From contig MFQB01000031.1 of assembly GCA_001784275.1 (NCBI GenBank), positions 1 through 21,733 of the forward strand: a stretch of 21,733 nucleotides of DNA, read 5' to 3'. The position numbers and the translations under genes are program-made. Origin of the DNA: Candidatus Magasanikbacteria bacterium RIFCSPHIGHO2_02_FULL_47_14 (lineage in GTDB: Bacteria > Patescibacteriota > Patescibacteriia > Magasanikbacterales > UBA922). This document shows positions 1 through 7,151 of the stretch, in pieces. The notes under the pieces were generated by a model, which saw nothing but the letters and a program-made list of their open reading frames with translations, ran no database searches and had not been told where the DNA came from. The number at the start of each line of letters is the position of its first letter. Within the stretch, counting starts at the first letter, position 1.

Positions 1-2001
1 AAAGTTAGCCCAATATGAGTTTATGACAAAGTACGCCTTGTTCACATTGACAAGATCCATTGCCTGGAGCATGTATTCTTGTTTTTGCCCTTCATAGAGC
101 ATCCGGCCGTAGAGGTGGGCAAGAGGACCGCCGCTCGGAACTGAGTAATAAAATAGTTCACCTTGATTTGTTGGGAAGTACTGTACAAATCCATATTCGG
201 TCAGGGCTGCGGCGCCAGTAAGTATATTTGATAATACAACATAGTCGTACCTGGGATTATCGTTGTGGATGGTTTGCACCGTCTGAAAGTCCGTTTTAGT
301 GACGTTAAATCCTGGGAAACGCGCTTTTTGGTTGCGTTGCGGATATGAAAAATAGAGTGAGAGCATGAGCGCAAGGCCTACGCAAGCAAGTGCTCCAAAC
401 TTTAGCCAACTTTTTTTGGGTTCGATTTTTTGCCATATGGTTACTACGCCGCCAATCATGGAAGGAAGCAAAAACAGGATACTTGTTGCTAACAAACGGT
501 ATGGGTAGTTTCCTTGTTCAGCAACGGACACGCCGGGAAAAGTTATTGTGGTCCGAAGGAGCCATGCTGCCAAGATAAAGCTTATCCAGCCACCGAGAAA
601 AAGTGAGGACGCCGTTGTTTTTTTCCCCCACATACGAAAACCAACAAGCCCGACGACCATCGCCATAACAGGAATTGTCCACTGCCATGCGTAGACGACC
701 TCTAAGAGCAGGGTAGAGTTTTTTGCATACCAGTACGGACGTTTGAGTAACTCTATAAAAGCCCCGGTATGTTCAAGAGGATTTTGCATTGTCGCAAATC
801 CATGCCCTTGGAAAAGATTGTTTAGCCCAAATAATAGAATGGGTGTAAGCGTGATACCGGCAATGCAGAGTATCAACCAAATGCCGCCGGTTTTTTTTCT
901 ACTCTGTTTTATACCAATGGCAGCAATAGTAAAAAGTACAAGCGGAATACCAAGCAATGGATGTGTAAGCGCTGCGGCAAAAGCAATAGTAATGATGACA
1001 AAAACAGGAAAGTGCGTATGAAGATACCCAAAAATGCATAACATCAGAATGACCATGAACAACAGGACAATATTATGTGGAGTGGTCAGATTGAGACTGA
1101 GAAGGTATAAAAAAGGAATAAGCCACACCATGTGTACGGCGACCTGTTCAGGAATCTGAAAGTTTTTTTTCACTACTGTTGCAAATACGACGGGAAGGGT
1201 GAGGGCTGCTGACAGAGGAAGATAAAAAATGTCCAGAAAAAAAATCGGTACTGCACTTAGATGTGATAAAAATACAATAAAACTATACTGCCCGATATAG
1301 TATGGTGTTTTGGGGAGGATAAAACCACGTTCTTTGATCCACATTTCAGTTGCTCTGTGGATAAATCCGTCAAATCCAAAACCGTAGATGTAGATGATTG
1401 CAGCAATACTAAAGCCTAAAAATAAGTGAAGAGAGATAAGGCTGTAGCGTGCAAGTGCGCTGTGAGTCTGCGAGCTTGTATAGATGACCATGATTGTCGC
1501 CAGGGCATACACAATAAAAAACCAGGCTTCCAAAGTTTGCCAGGGTGATACAAGCAGGTCGGTCGTTCCGTTCAAAATCAATGTCTTAAATAAAAACCCT
1601 TCGATCATGAGTGATAATACAAGAAGCAAGAGTGGTTTTACCCGGAATGTACTTTCTTTTAATTCTTCACCTTTTTGTTCGGGTTTCGGAGATTTTTTGA
1701 AAAAGACAAGCAACGAAAGAGCAAGAGGAATAAAAATTGTGACAGTGGTGATGGCGTAAAGATAGTAGACCGCGGTAGTCATGATTGAGAGTCCGGCAAT
1801 GAGCACTAAAATTCCCCATATCAGCCGAACATAACGCGACTCTTCTGGAAAGAGTACGTTACCCAGATGTCGGCTGAGCGGAATAAAAAAAAGCCCACAT
1901 GCCAAGACCCCGACATACAGGTTATTTGAGCCACTGAATATGTTGAGCGCTGCCAAGGCTATGCCGGATAGGGTAAGGATAGATAAAGTTCGGGTCTTCA
2001 T
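1..2001 (-). CDS. Polytopic membrane protein, partial (C-terminus beyond window)
   Basis: An open frame of 667 codons runs on the minus strand from ATG at 2001 to the window edge without a stop. It begins MKTRTLSILTLSG. The first ~530 residues form about a dozen or more hydrophobic segments joined by short polar loops; a long soluble part follows, starting near the segment YPQRNQKARFPGF. The layout (many TM helices, then a C-terminal soluble domain, and a loop with FDGFIHRATE followed by YYIGQY) resembles GT-C fold glycosyltransferases or related CPR membrane proteins, but I see no diagnostic motif, so function is open. No Shine-Dalgarno is visible. A -10-like TATAGT on the minus strand (2028-2023) would give a ~15-nt leader. 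It is divergent from the next gene, and their -10 boxes share the same bases. Native-like A+T-rich codon use. Confidence 0.8.
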   Translation of the reverse strand, partial: MKTRTLSILTLSGIALAALNIFSGSNNLYVGVLACGLFFIPLSRHLGNVLFPEESRYVRLIWGILVLIAGLSIMTTAVYYLYAITTVTIFIPLALSLLVFFKKSPKPEQKGEELKESTFRVKPLLLLVLSLMIEGFLFKTLILNGTTDLLVSPWQTLEAWFFIVYALATIMVIYTSSQTHSALARYSLISLHLFLGFSIAAIIYIYGFGFDGFIHRATEMWIKERGFILPKTPYYIGQYSFIVFLSHLSAVPIFFLDIFYLPLSAALTLPVVFATVVKKNFQIPEQVAVHMVWLIPFLYLLSLNLTTPHNIVLLFMVILMLCIFGYLHTHFPVFVIITIAFAAALTHPLLGIPLVLFTIAAIGIKQSRKKTGGIWLILCIAGITLTPILLFGLNNLFQGHGFATMQNPLEHTGAFIELLKRPYWYAKNSTLLLEVVYAWQWTIPVMAMVVGLVGFRMWGKKTTASSLFLGGWISFILAAWLLRTTITFPGVSVAEQGNYPYRLLATSILFLLPSMIGGVVTIWQKIEPKKSWLKFGALACVGLALMLSLYFSYPQRNQKARFPGFNVTKTDFQTVQTIHNDNPRYDYVVLSNILTGAAALTEYGFVQYFPTNQGELFYYSVPSGGPLAHLYGRMLYEGQKQEYMLQAMDLVNVNKAYFVINSYWANF

Positions 2002-2019
2002 AAGACGGATTTCTTTTGC

Positions 2020-2028
2020 TATACTATA
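2020..2028. promoter_or_regulatory. Overlapping divergent -10 boxes
   Basis: The 9-bp near-palindrome TATACTATA reads as TATACT on the plus strand (2020-2025, with an extended TG at 2017-2018) and as TATAGT on the minus strand (2028-2023). It lies between the divergent genes starting at 2001 (-) and 2058 (+). RNA polymerase could occupy only one direction at a time. Clear -35 boxes were not identified. Confidence 0.5.
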
Positions 2029-2057
2029 CATCCATTATATTTTTATGTATATTGTCT

Positions 2058-2408
2058 ATGCAGGATCTCCAAGCGGTATTTCTCCGAATTCAGGAAAATA
2101 AACGAAAGTTAAAAGATTTGCGCGGAACATACAAAGAAGCTTTGAACGGGGTTGAAGAGTATAAACGCCTACAGGAAGAGTTGGAAACCATGCGAGAAAA
2201 AAAGAAGGGGATTGAGCAAGTCACGCGTGAGCAGTTTTCTCATGAGTGTACACAGATGGAGGACTTGAAGATTGATATTGCCAGCGACGAAGAACTGATG
2301 AGCGATATTGCGATGACTGAGTTGATGAGCGGGAAGACGATCGAGGTGAAGGACAAAGATGAACAGGAGTATGAGCCGGTGATAAATGTGAAGTTTAAAA
2401 AACGATAG
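2058..2408 (+). CDS. Small charged coiled-coil protein, hypothetical
   Basis: Encodes 116 residues starting MQDLQAVFLRIQENKRK. Residues ~5-65 are a lysine/glutamate-rich heptad-like helix (KRKLKDLRG, EEYKRLQEELETMREKKKG), predicted coiled coil; the acidic middle (IASDEELMSDIAM) is followed by a short basic end (KFKKR). There is no signal peptide or TM segment, so it is likely cytoplasmic. I do not recognise a family, though many CPR genomes carry similar short coiled-coil proteins. ATG 2058 is preferred over the TTG at 2016 because the latter adds a hydrophobic stretch that overlaps the promoter. A second -10-like TATATT (2048-2053) sits just before the ATG. No Shine-Dalgarno. Confidence 0.7.
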   Translation: MQDLQAVFLRIQENKRKLKDLRGTYKEALNGVEEYKRLQEELETMREKKKGIEQVTREQFSHECTQMEDLKIDIASDEELMSDIAMTELMSGKTIEVKDKDEQEYEPVINVKFKKR

Positions 2409-2464
2409 CGGGGCGTTTGTGTGTTTTTTTCTGTTGTGTTAGCGTGAAAATAAATTGAACTCGT

Positions 2465-3280
2465 ATGCCAGAGCGGGCAGCAATGTTTCCGGAAGCCATA
2501 AGGGCGAAGGAAGCTGTGGAAACTAAAGTTGATCAGAAACTCCTTCGAGATATATTAACTATCTTCCTACTTTTTTATTCTAAAAAAGGATTAACACAAG
2601 AACATTTCTTTCACATCATGAGAAGGCGTCTGGAGCAAGAATTTCACTATGGCGGTGCGGTTACGAGTCGTGAATTTCTCAGAGCAATCGAAGAGTTAGA
2701 AAGAAGAGGTTTTTTGAATAAAGTAGTAGAAGGAAAGGAACACATCGGGAACTGGTATTGGAGATGCTTTATCACACCCGCCGGGCAAGCTTTTGCTGAA
2801 AAGGCTGCTGAAGAAGAACAAGCCACTCCTCCCGAAGAAGAGAGTGCCAGCGCGATTGAGGGGCAAGATTTGGAAAAGTCTGGCCGGGAGTCAGAAGAAG
2901 ATAATTTGATAGAGCGGGCCGTCAAGATTTTTCCCCCACAACAAAGAAATCGTGCGCGAGCATTAATACGTGTACACCAGAGAGGAGGTACACTTTTTAC
3001 ACAAGTAGGCACCACGATGCTTTTCGAAGATTTATTTAGGGACTTATCAAAACTTTTTGGGGCTGCTCAGGAAGAAGACCTCGCAGTGTCCTCTGAAGAT
3101 TTGGATAATGAAAACGAACGTTTTATAAGCGTCGAAGTTCTGGAACGCTTTTTACAGACGGGAGATTTGCACAGAGACGAGCCGGCATATAATAAAGACG
3201 GCCACCAAGATTTGCAGATTCGTAAAAAGACAGGTTCTGGCGGGCCAACGCTTGATCTAATTGAAAAAGGGATGAGGTAA
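2465..3280 (+). CDS. Hypothetical protein with winged-helix-like N-terminal region
   Basis: Encodes 271 residues beginning MPERAAMFPEAIRAKEAV. Residues ~25-110 (LLRDILTIFLLFYSKKGL, then FLRAIEELERRGFLNKVV, then WYWRCFITPAGQAFAEKA) read like a winged-helix domain: helices, a recognition-helix-like stretch, a hairpin wing and the T-P-x-G element common in such folds. Residues ~112-155 are a low-complexity Glu/Ala/Ser linker; a second helical region (~155-245) follows, and the tail is basic. A transcriptional regulator or DNA/RNA-binding adaptor is possible, but no family is recognised. A TAAATT -10-like box (2451-2456) lies 8 nt before ATG and there is no Shine-Dalgarno. It may be co-directional with the preceding gene, 56 nt upstream. 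Confidence 0.75.
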   Translation: MPERAAMFPEAIRAKEAVETKVDQKLLRDILTIFLLFYSKKGLTQEHFFHIMRRRLEQEFHYGGAVTSREFLRAIEELERRGFLNKVVEGKEHIGNWYWRCFITPAGQAFAEKAAEEEQATPPEEESASAIEGQDLEKSGRESEEDNLIERAVKIFPPQQRNRARALIRVHQRGGTLFTQVGTTMLFEDLFRDLSKLFGAAQEEDLAVSSEDLDNENERFISVEVLERFLQTGDLHRDEPAYNKDGHQDLQIRKKTGSGGPTLDLIEKGMR

Positions 3281-3343
3281 ATTATCTTGAGGTTTTTTCT
3301 TCGCAATTGCACCCCATCCAACCTTTATAGAAAAATTTGCCAA

Positions 3344-3375
3344 CAAAAAAACGGCTTGGGATTTGTTCCGTGAAA
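3344..3375 (-). terminator. Likely terminator after tRNA-Lys
   Basis: Reading the minus strand downstream of tRNA-Lys, AACGG pairs with CCGTT around an imperfect inner stem, directly followed by seven T residues. This would end the GIY-YIG/tRNA-Lys transcript. The outer stem is only 5 bp, so moderate confidence. Confidence 0.5.
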
Positions 3376-3382
3376 CCGTTAT

Positions 3383-3458
3383 TGGTGGGTCGGCTGGGGA
3401 TCGAACCCAGGACCATCAGCTTAAAAGGCTGCTGCTCTACCGGCTGAGCTACCGACCC
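3383..3458 (-). tRNA. tRNA-Lys (anticodon UUU), CCA encoded
   Basis: Complete cloverleaf on the minus strand: acceptor GGGTCGG/CCGACCC, D-stem GCTC/GAGC, anticodon loop CTTTTAA (anticodon TTT), T-arm CTGGG-TTCGATC-CCCAG, discriminator A and an encoded CCA (3385-3383). The first anticodon-stem pair is a G-A mismatch, the other four pairs are good. The 5' end overlaps the last codons and stop of the GIY-YIG gene by 10 nt. Confidence 0.95.
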
Positions 3459-3721
3459 ATGTTTTGCTCTTCAATTACTTGGCGAATGTATTTTCTTCCC
3501 TGGTAACTTTTTAACTCTCTTTCTCTTCGTATTGCTTCGACGCGGGAGCTGAATTTTTCGGTCAGCACCAAAGTCCATTTTCCAGCTTTATGTCTATGTG
3601 TGTATGACTTCTTTTTTGTTGTCATCAACCCATTATGTCTCTTGAGTCTGTTCTCCAGGTCACTTGTATAGCCAATATATATGTTTCCAACGTCATTTTT
3701 AATTACGTATGTGTAAAACAT
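3449..3721 (-). CDS. GIY-YIG endonuclease domain protein, stand-alone
   Basis: About 90 residues starting MFYTYVIKNDVG. The GIY-YIG signature is present as Y-V ... IYIGYTSDLENRLKRHN, followed by a basic segment and the conserved RREREL-K helix with its Glu (EAIRRERELKSY). Length and pattern match the small COG2827/UPF0213-type GIY-YIG proteins, whose biological role is mostly unsettled. The start at 3721 has GGAGG 4 nt upstream; a start at 3733 adds MGGV. The final codons (M-G-R-stop) are read from the 5' end of tRNA-Lys: the TAG stop is tRNA positions 8-10. At the other side a truncated copy of the same tRNA abuts the start codon. This position between two copies of one tRNA suggests insertion together with target duplication. 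An intact reading frame suggests it is still functional. Confidence 0.85.
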   Translation of the reverse strand: MFYTYVIKNDVGNIYIGYTSDLENRLKRHNGLMTTKKKSYTHRHKAGKWTLVLTEKFSSRVEAIRRERELKSYQGRKYIRQVIEEQNMGR

Positions 3722-3733
3722 AACCCCTCCCAT

Positions 3734-3797
3734 AACCCAGGACCATCAGCTTAATAGTCCGCCAACTGGCGGATCTACCGGCTGAGCTACCGACCCG
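3734..3797 (-). pseudogene. Truncated, rearranged tRNA-Lys copy
   Basis: On the minus strand the first 22 nt of tRNA-Lys (acceptor and D-arm) recur, then the 5' half of the anticodon arm is replaced by the perfect palindrome TCCGCCAGTTGGCGGA, then 20 nt of the tRNA (TTAAGC to the start of the T-loop, GGGTT) recur, and the copy stops at the ATG of the GIY-YIG gene. The T-loop and 3' acceptor strand are missing and the D-stem is mismatched, so it cannot fold as a tRNA. Confidence 0.85.
3760..3775. repeat. 16-bp perfect palindrome inside tRNA remnant
   Basis: TCCGCCAACTGGCGGA on the plus strand is a 7-bp stem with a 2-nt centre, inserted where the 5' strand of the anticodon arm should be. It looks like a short REP-type palindrome; no other copy was noticed in this window. 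Confidence 0.5.
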
Positions 3798-3829
3798 TAC
3801 GTTGTCCCTGACGGAGAAAACGAAGAATA

Positions 3830-3838
3830 TGGTATACT
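3830..3838 (+). promoter_or_regulatory. Extended -10 promoter of the P-type ATPase gene
   Basis: TG-n-TATACT (hexamer 3833-3838) lies 12 nt before ATG 3851. No convincing -35 at 17 nt; a weak CTGACG sits at 19 nt. Predicted leader is about 5 nt. Confidence 0.6.
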
Positions 3839-3850
3839 ATTTTGGCTTTG

Positions 3851-6526
3851 ATGTCAACGTTTTTTATGAATTTTCACGCCCAGAGTATATCACAGGTATT
3901 AGAGGCCGTACAGGCGGATCAAACGCAAGGGTTGTCAGCCGAACAAGCGGATCGGCGTCGACGTGAGCGTGGGAGCAACACTCTTCCCAAGTCGACCCAG
4001 ACCTTGTCAGCGCTCCGGATTTTTTTACATCAATGGCGGAGTCCGCTTATTATCATTCTTCTTGTTGCGGGGACCGCCAGCGTCTTTCTTCGCGAACATG
4101 TAGACGCCGTTATCATTTACGGAACGGCAGGCTTTAATGCATTGATTGGTTTTTTTCAAGAATATAAAGCAAATCGCGCATTGGAAAAGTTACGATCAAT
4201 GGTTGAGTATAAAGCGTTAATATTGCGTGATGGAGTAAAGAAATATATTCCAAGTACGGATATTGTCGTTGGTGACATTTTATTTTTCACCCCGGGTGAC
4301 AAGATCCAGGCAGACGGGCGTCTGTTGGTTGCTGATCATATAGAAATTAACGAAGCAACTGTCACAGGAGAGTCAGCACCGGTCAAAAAACAATGTGAGG
4401 CAATTTCTGAAGAAGCGGTTCTTGCCGACAGAAAAAACATGATCTATCGCGGTACCGAAGTAGTGATGGGTGAAGGATGTGCTGTCATTACAGCGATTGG
4501 AAGAGATACTGAGATTGGGCGTATTGCAACCATGGTTGAAGAAACCAAAGAAGAGGAGACTCCATTGCAGAGACAACTGGGACGGCTCGCGCGCACGATT
4601 TCAGTTATGGTAGTCGTGATTGCCGTAGGTTTGTTCGGATTGGGCGTCTTGCTTGCTTCAGATACATATCATCCGTTTGAGTTATTTGAGACCTCGGTTG
4701 CTGTTGCGGTTGCTGCCATCCCGGAAGGTTTGGCTATTTCTCTCACAGTCATTTTAGCGATCGGTATGCAGCAGATTTTGAAACGTCGCGCGCTCGTTCG
4801 CCGTCCGTTGGCTGCTGAAACACTTGGTTCGGTCAGCGTTCTCTGTGTGGATAAGACAGGAACACTTACTGAGGGTCGTATGCGTGTCTCACACCTGCTG
4901 ACACCGAATATGTCTCTTACAACGGAAGAGATACGCCGCGCGCCTTTGCAACAGCCGGAATACCAGTGCATACGTCTCAGTTTGCATATCGGTGCGTTGG
5001 CGAATACGGGTTCATTAGAAAATCCTTCAGCCTCTGAACAGGCGTGGCGTTTTACCGGAGATACAACCGATGTTGCATTGTTGCATATGGCCGCTGTAGT
5101 GGGTATGGAAAAACAGGCATTGGATAAAACGTTTCCTCGTATAGCGAACGTACCTTTTTCCAGTGAACAAAAATATGCCGCTTCTTTGCACCAAGGCGAT
5201 CTTGGCAAAGTTCTGTATGTTAAGGGCGCTCCTGAAGTCATTCTCTCTCATTCTGTTGCCTACGAGTCTCAAGGAACACATGTGCCAGTTGATACAAAAA
5301 TGCATACATGGTTTGAGGAGCAGATGAAGTCACTTACGCAACAGGGTTATCGTACCCTGGCTGTGGCATACAAACCAATGGATGGCGCGACGACACTTCA
5401 AGAAAGTGATGTTGAAGACCTTATATTTGTTGGGTTATTTGCCATCTCCGACCCACTGCGTGCAGAGGTAAAAGATACGCTCCGAGTGGCGCGCCAAGCC
5501 GGTATTCGCACCATCATGATTACCGGTGATCATGCACAGACTGCCCAAACGATAGCGCAGGAGATTGGCCTTGCCAGGAACGGGTCTGTGTGCGATGGGG
5601 CGGCACTGGACACACTCTCTGACGACGAGCTTACGCAGACGTTGAGGCATACCGATGTTTTTGCTCGCGTTGATCCGAAACATAAGATACGTATTGTTCG
5701 AGCTCTGCAAAAACAAGGTGAGGTGGTTGCAATGACCGGCGATGGTGTCAATGACGCGCCGGCGCTGAAGGGCGCGGACATTGGCATTGCGGTCGGATCA
5801 GGCACAGATGTGGCAAAAGAAATTGCTGATTTGGTTTTGCTTGACGACGGGGTCACAACCATTGTTGCGGCAATAGAGGAAGGCCGGCGTATCTATCAAA
5901 ATATTAAGAAAGTTGTTTTATATTTGTTATCCAGTAGTTTTTCTGAAGTTATTCTTATTGCAGGAAGTTTGATAACAGGGATGCCTCTCGCGGTCCTTCC
6001 TGCTCAAATATTATGGATTAATATCATTGAAGAGTCTTTTCCGACCATTGCGCTTGCGTTCGATAAGGGAGAGGTACAAAATATGTCTGATGCACCCCGC
6101 AAAAAGAGCAGTTCGTTGTTGGATCAGGAGATGAAGGCTATGATCGGGATAATCAGCGTGCTTTCGAGTCTGATTTTGTTCGGAATTTTTGTCTACATGA
6201 TGAAGGCAACTCAGAATCTTCCACTCGCGCGTACAATCATGTTTGCCGGACTGGGAGTGGGTCCATTGTTGTATATCTATTCGGTTCGCAGTATGCGCTC
6301 GATGATTTGGAGCATGAATCCACTGAACAACCACTTTTTAACAGGGTCTATCGTTTTTGGTTGGGCAATGTTGCTTATAGCAATATATGTCAGGCCGTTT
6401 CAGTTGCTCCTTAAAACAGTCCCACTGAGCGCGGAGCATTGGTTGGTCTTGTTTGCATTCGCCGGTTTAAACGTTTGTCTTATTGAAATTATTAAGTGGA
6501 TATTTTTAATCAGAAAAAAAGTATGA
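3851..6526 (+). CDS. Cation-transporting P-type ATPase (P2-like)
   Basis: About 891 residues with the full P-type ATPase order: N-terminal cation-ATPase domain (~5-75), M1-M2, actuator domain with TGES at ~172, M4 with the IPEGL motif (~295), phosphorylation motif DKTGT with Asp ~334, nucleotide-binding domain, hinge TGDGVNDAP (~629), and six C-terminal membrane helices. It couples ATP hydrolysis to cation movement across the membrane. It most resembles P2 (Ca2+/Mn2+ or other cation) pumps, but M6 reads WINIIEESFPTIALAFDKGE where SERCA-type pumps have N-x-x-D, so the ion is uncertain. ATG 3851 is chosen over TTG 3842; an ATG at 3869 is also possible. The stop overlaps the start of the next gene by 4 nt (ATGA), suggesting translational coupling. 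No Shine-Dalgarno; promoter immediately upstream. Confidence 0.93.
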   Translation: MSTFFMNFHAQSISQVLEAVQADQTQGLSAEQADRRRRERGSNTLPKSTQTLSALRIFLHQWRSPLIIILLVAGTASVFLREHVDAVIIYGTAGFNALIGFFQEYKANRALEKLRSMVEYKALILRDGVKKYIPSTDIVVGDILFFTPGDKIQADGRLLVADHIEINEATVTGESAPVKKQCEAISEEAVLADRKNMIYRGTEVVMGEGCAVITAIGRDTEIGRIATMVEETKEEETPLQRQLGRLARTISVMVVVIAVGLFGLGVLLASDTYHPFELFETSVAVAVAAIPEGLAISLTVILAIGMQQILKRRALVRRPLAAETLGSVSVLCVDKTGTLTEGRMRVSHLLTPNMSLTTEEIRRAPLQQPEYQCIRLSLHIGALANTGSLENPSASEQAWRFTGDTTDVALLHMAAVVGMEKQALDKTFPRIANVPFSSEQKYAASLHQGDLGKVLYVKGAPEVILSHSVAYESQGTHVPVDTKMHTWFEEQMKSLTQQGYRTLAVAYKPMDGATTLQESDVEDLIFVGLFAISDPLRAEVKDTLRVARQAGIRTIMITGDHAQTAQTIAQEIGLARNGSVCDGAALDTLSDDELTQTLRHTDVFARVDPKHKIRIVRALQKQGEVVAMTGDGVNDAPALKGADIGIAVGSGTDVAKEIADLVLLDDGVTTIVAAIEEGRRIYQNIKKVVLYLLSSSFSEVILIAGSLITGMPLAVLPAQILWINIIEESFPTIALAFDKGEVQNMSDAPRKKSSSLLDQEMKAMIGIISVLSSLILFGIFVYMMKATQNLPLARTIMFAGLGVGPLLYIYSVRSMRSMIWSMNPLNNHFLTGSIVFGWAMLLIAIYVRPFQLLLKTVPLSAEHWLVLFAFAGLNVCLIEIIKWIFLIRKKV

Positions 6527-7107
6527 TTGATACTCGGTATCTTGAGTCACTGCGTTCATATCTGCACACGCATGCTCTCGTAAGAAGAGACGTGATTAAA
6601 GAAGCAGGAGATGCTTTACACCATTCAAAGCGTGCGGTGTTTTCCCTTCATCGCGGTGATGCCGGTGAAGCACAGAAAAAATTGAAAGAAGCAGAAGAAA
6701 TTTTTCTTCGTTTAATCAAGAAATACAAACAGCACCCGGCATTTCAAGATGAGGGTTCGTATCGCGCCGCGATTGAGGAGTATGTGGAAGCGACATTATT
6801 TTTGCAGTTTGTGATGAAGGGGAAGATTGGAAAAGTGACCACAGTCGGTGTTGATGGAGACGTATACCTGGCCGGGCTGTGTGACGTGCCCGGTGAGTTA
6901 TACCGGTATGCCATTCGCGCTGCCACAATGCATGACCACAAAACAGTAGAGGCTTGTGTTGAAATGGCAAATAAAATTATCGGAGAGTTGGTTGAATTTG
7001 ACCTCACCAGTTACTTGCGCACAAAATTTGATCAGGCAAAACAGGCAACGCAGAAGTTGGAAATTGTGATGTACGAGCTGGCGCTGAGAGAAAAAAATAA
7101 CAAATAG
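6523..7107 (+). CDS. TRAX/translin-family protein
   Basis: Encodes 194 mostly helical residues starting MIDTRYLESLRSYL. The translin/TRAX signature is clear: an EEYVEATLFLQF segment (compare QEYVEAVSF of eukaryotic TRAX) and GLCDVPGELYRYAIRAA (compare VADLTGELMR). Translin-family proteins form octameric barrels that bind single-stranded nucleic acid; the TRAX branch carries acidic residues in the E-Y-V-E-A helix that act as a metal-dependent RNase in the eukaryotic C3PO complex. Those Glu residues are kept here, so RNase activity is plausible but inferred. A homo-oligomer is expected, as no translin partner is seen in this window. ATG 6523 is chosen because it overlaps the ATPase stop (ATGA) and the longer frame would only re-read the ATPase end. 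It is probably co-transcribed with the pump, and the two functions have no obvious link. Confidence 0.88.
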   Translation: MIDTRYLESLRSYLHTHALVRRDVIKEAGDALHHSKRAVFSLHRGDAGEAQKKLKEAEEIFLRLIKKYKQHPAFQDEGSYRAAIEEYVEATLFLQFVMKGKIGKVTTVGVDGDVYLAGLCDVPGELYRYAIRAATMHDHKTVEACVEMANKIIGELVEFDLTSYLRTKFDQAKQATQKLEIVMYELALREKNNK

Positions 7108-7126
7108 AAAGATATAAGGGGGAGAG

Positions 7127-7151
7127 GGCGGTCACCTGAGGCGACCGCCCT
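7127..7151. terminator. Hairpin between convergent genes
   Basis: GGGCGGTC-ACCTGAG-GC-GACCGCCC forms an 8-bp stem, followed on the plus strand only by TTT. It lies between the stop of the TRAX-like gene and the stop of the GCS2-like gene (-) and may serve both. The core GGTCACCT-N-AGGCGACC recurs in the terminator at 11856. Confidence 0.55.

Noticed and set aside
1..2000. Plus-strand short frames
   Set aside because: They are antisense to one continuous 667-codon hydrophobic frame on the minus strand.
3734..3797. A second functional tRNA
   Set aside because: The T-loop and 3' acceptor strand are missing, the D-stem is mismatched, and a palindrome replaces part of the anticodon arm.
4669..5241. 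Minus-strand 190-codon frame inside the ATPase gene
   Set aside because: Antisense shadow of conserved P-type ATPase motifs.
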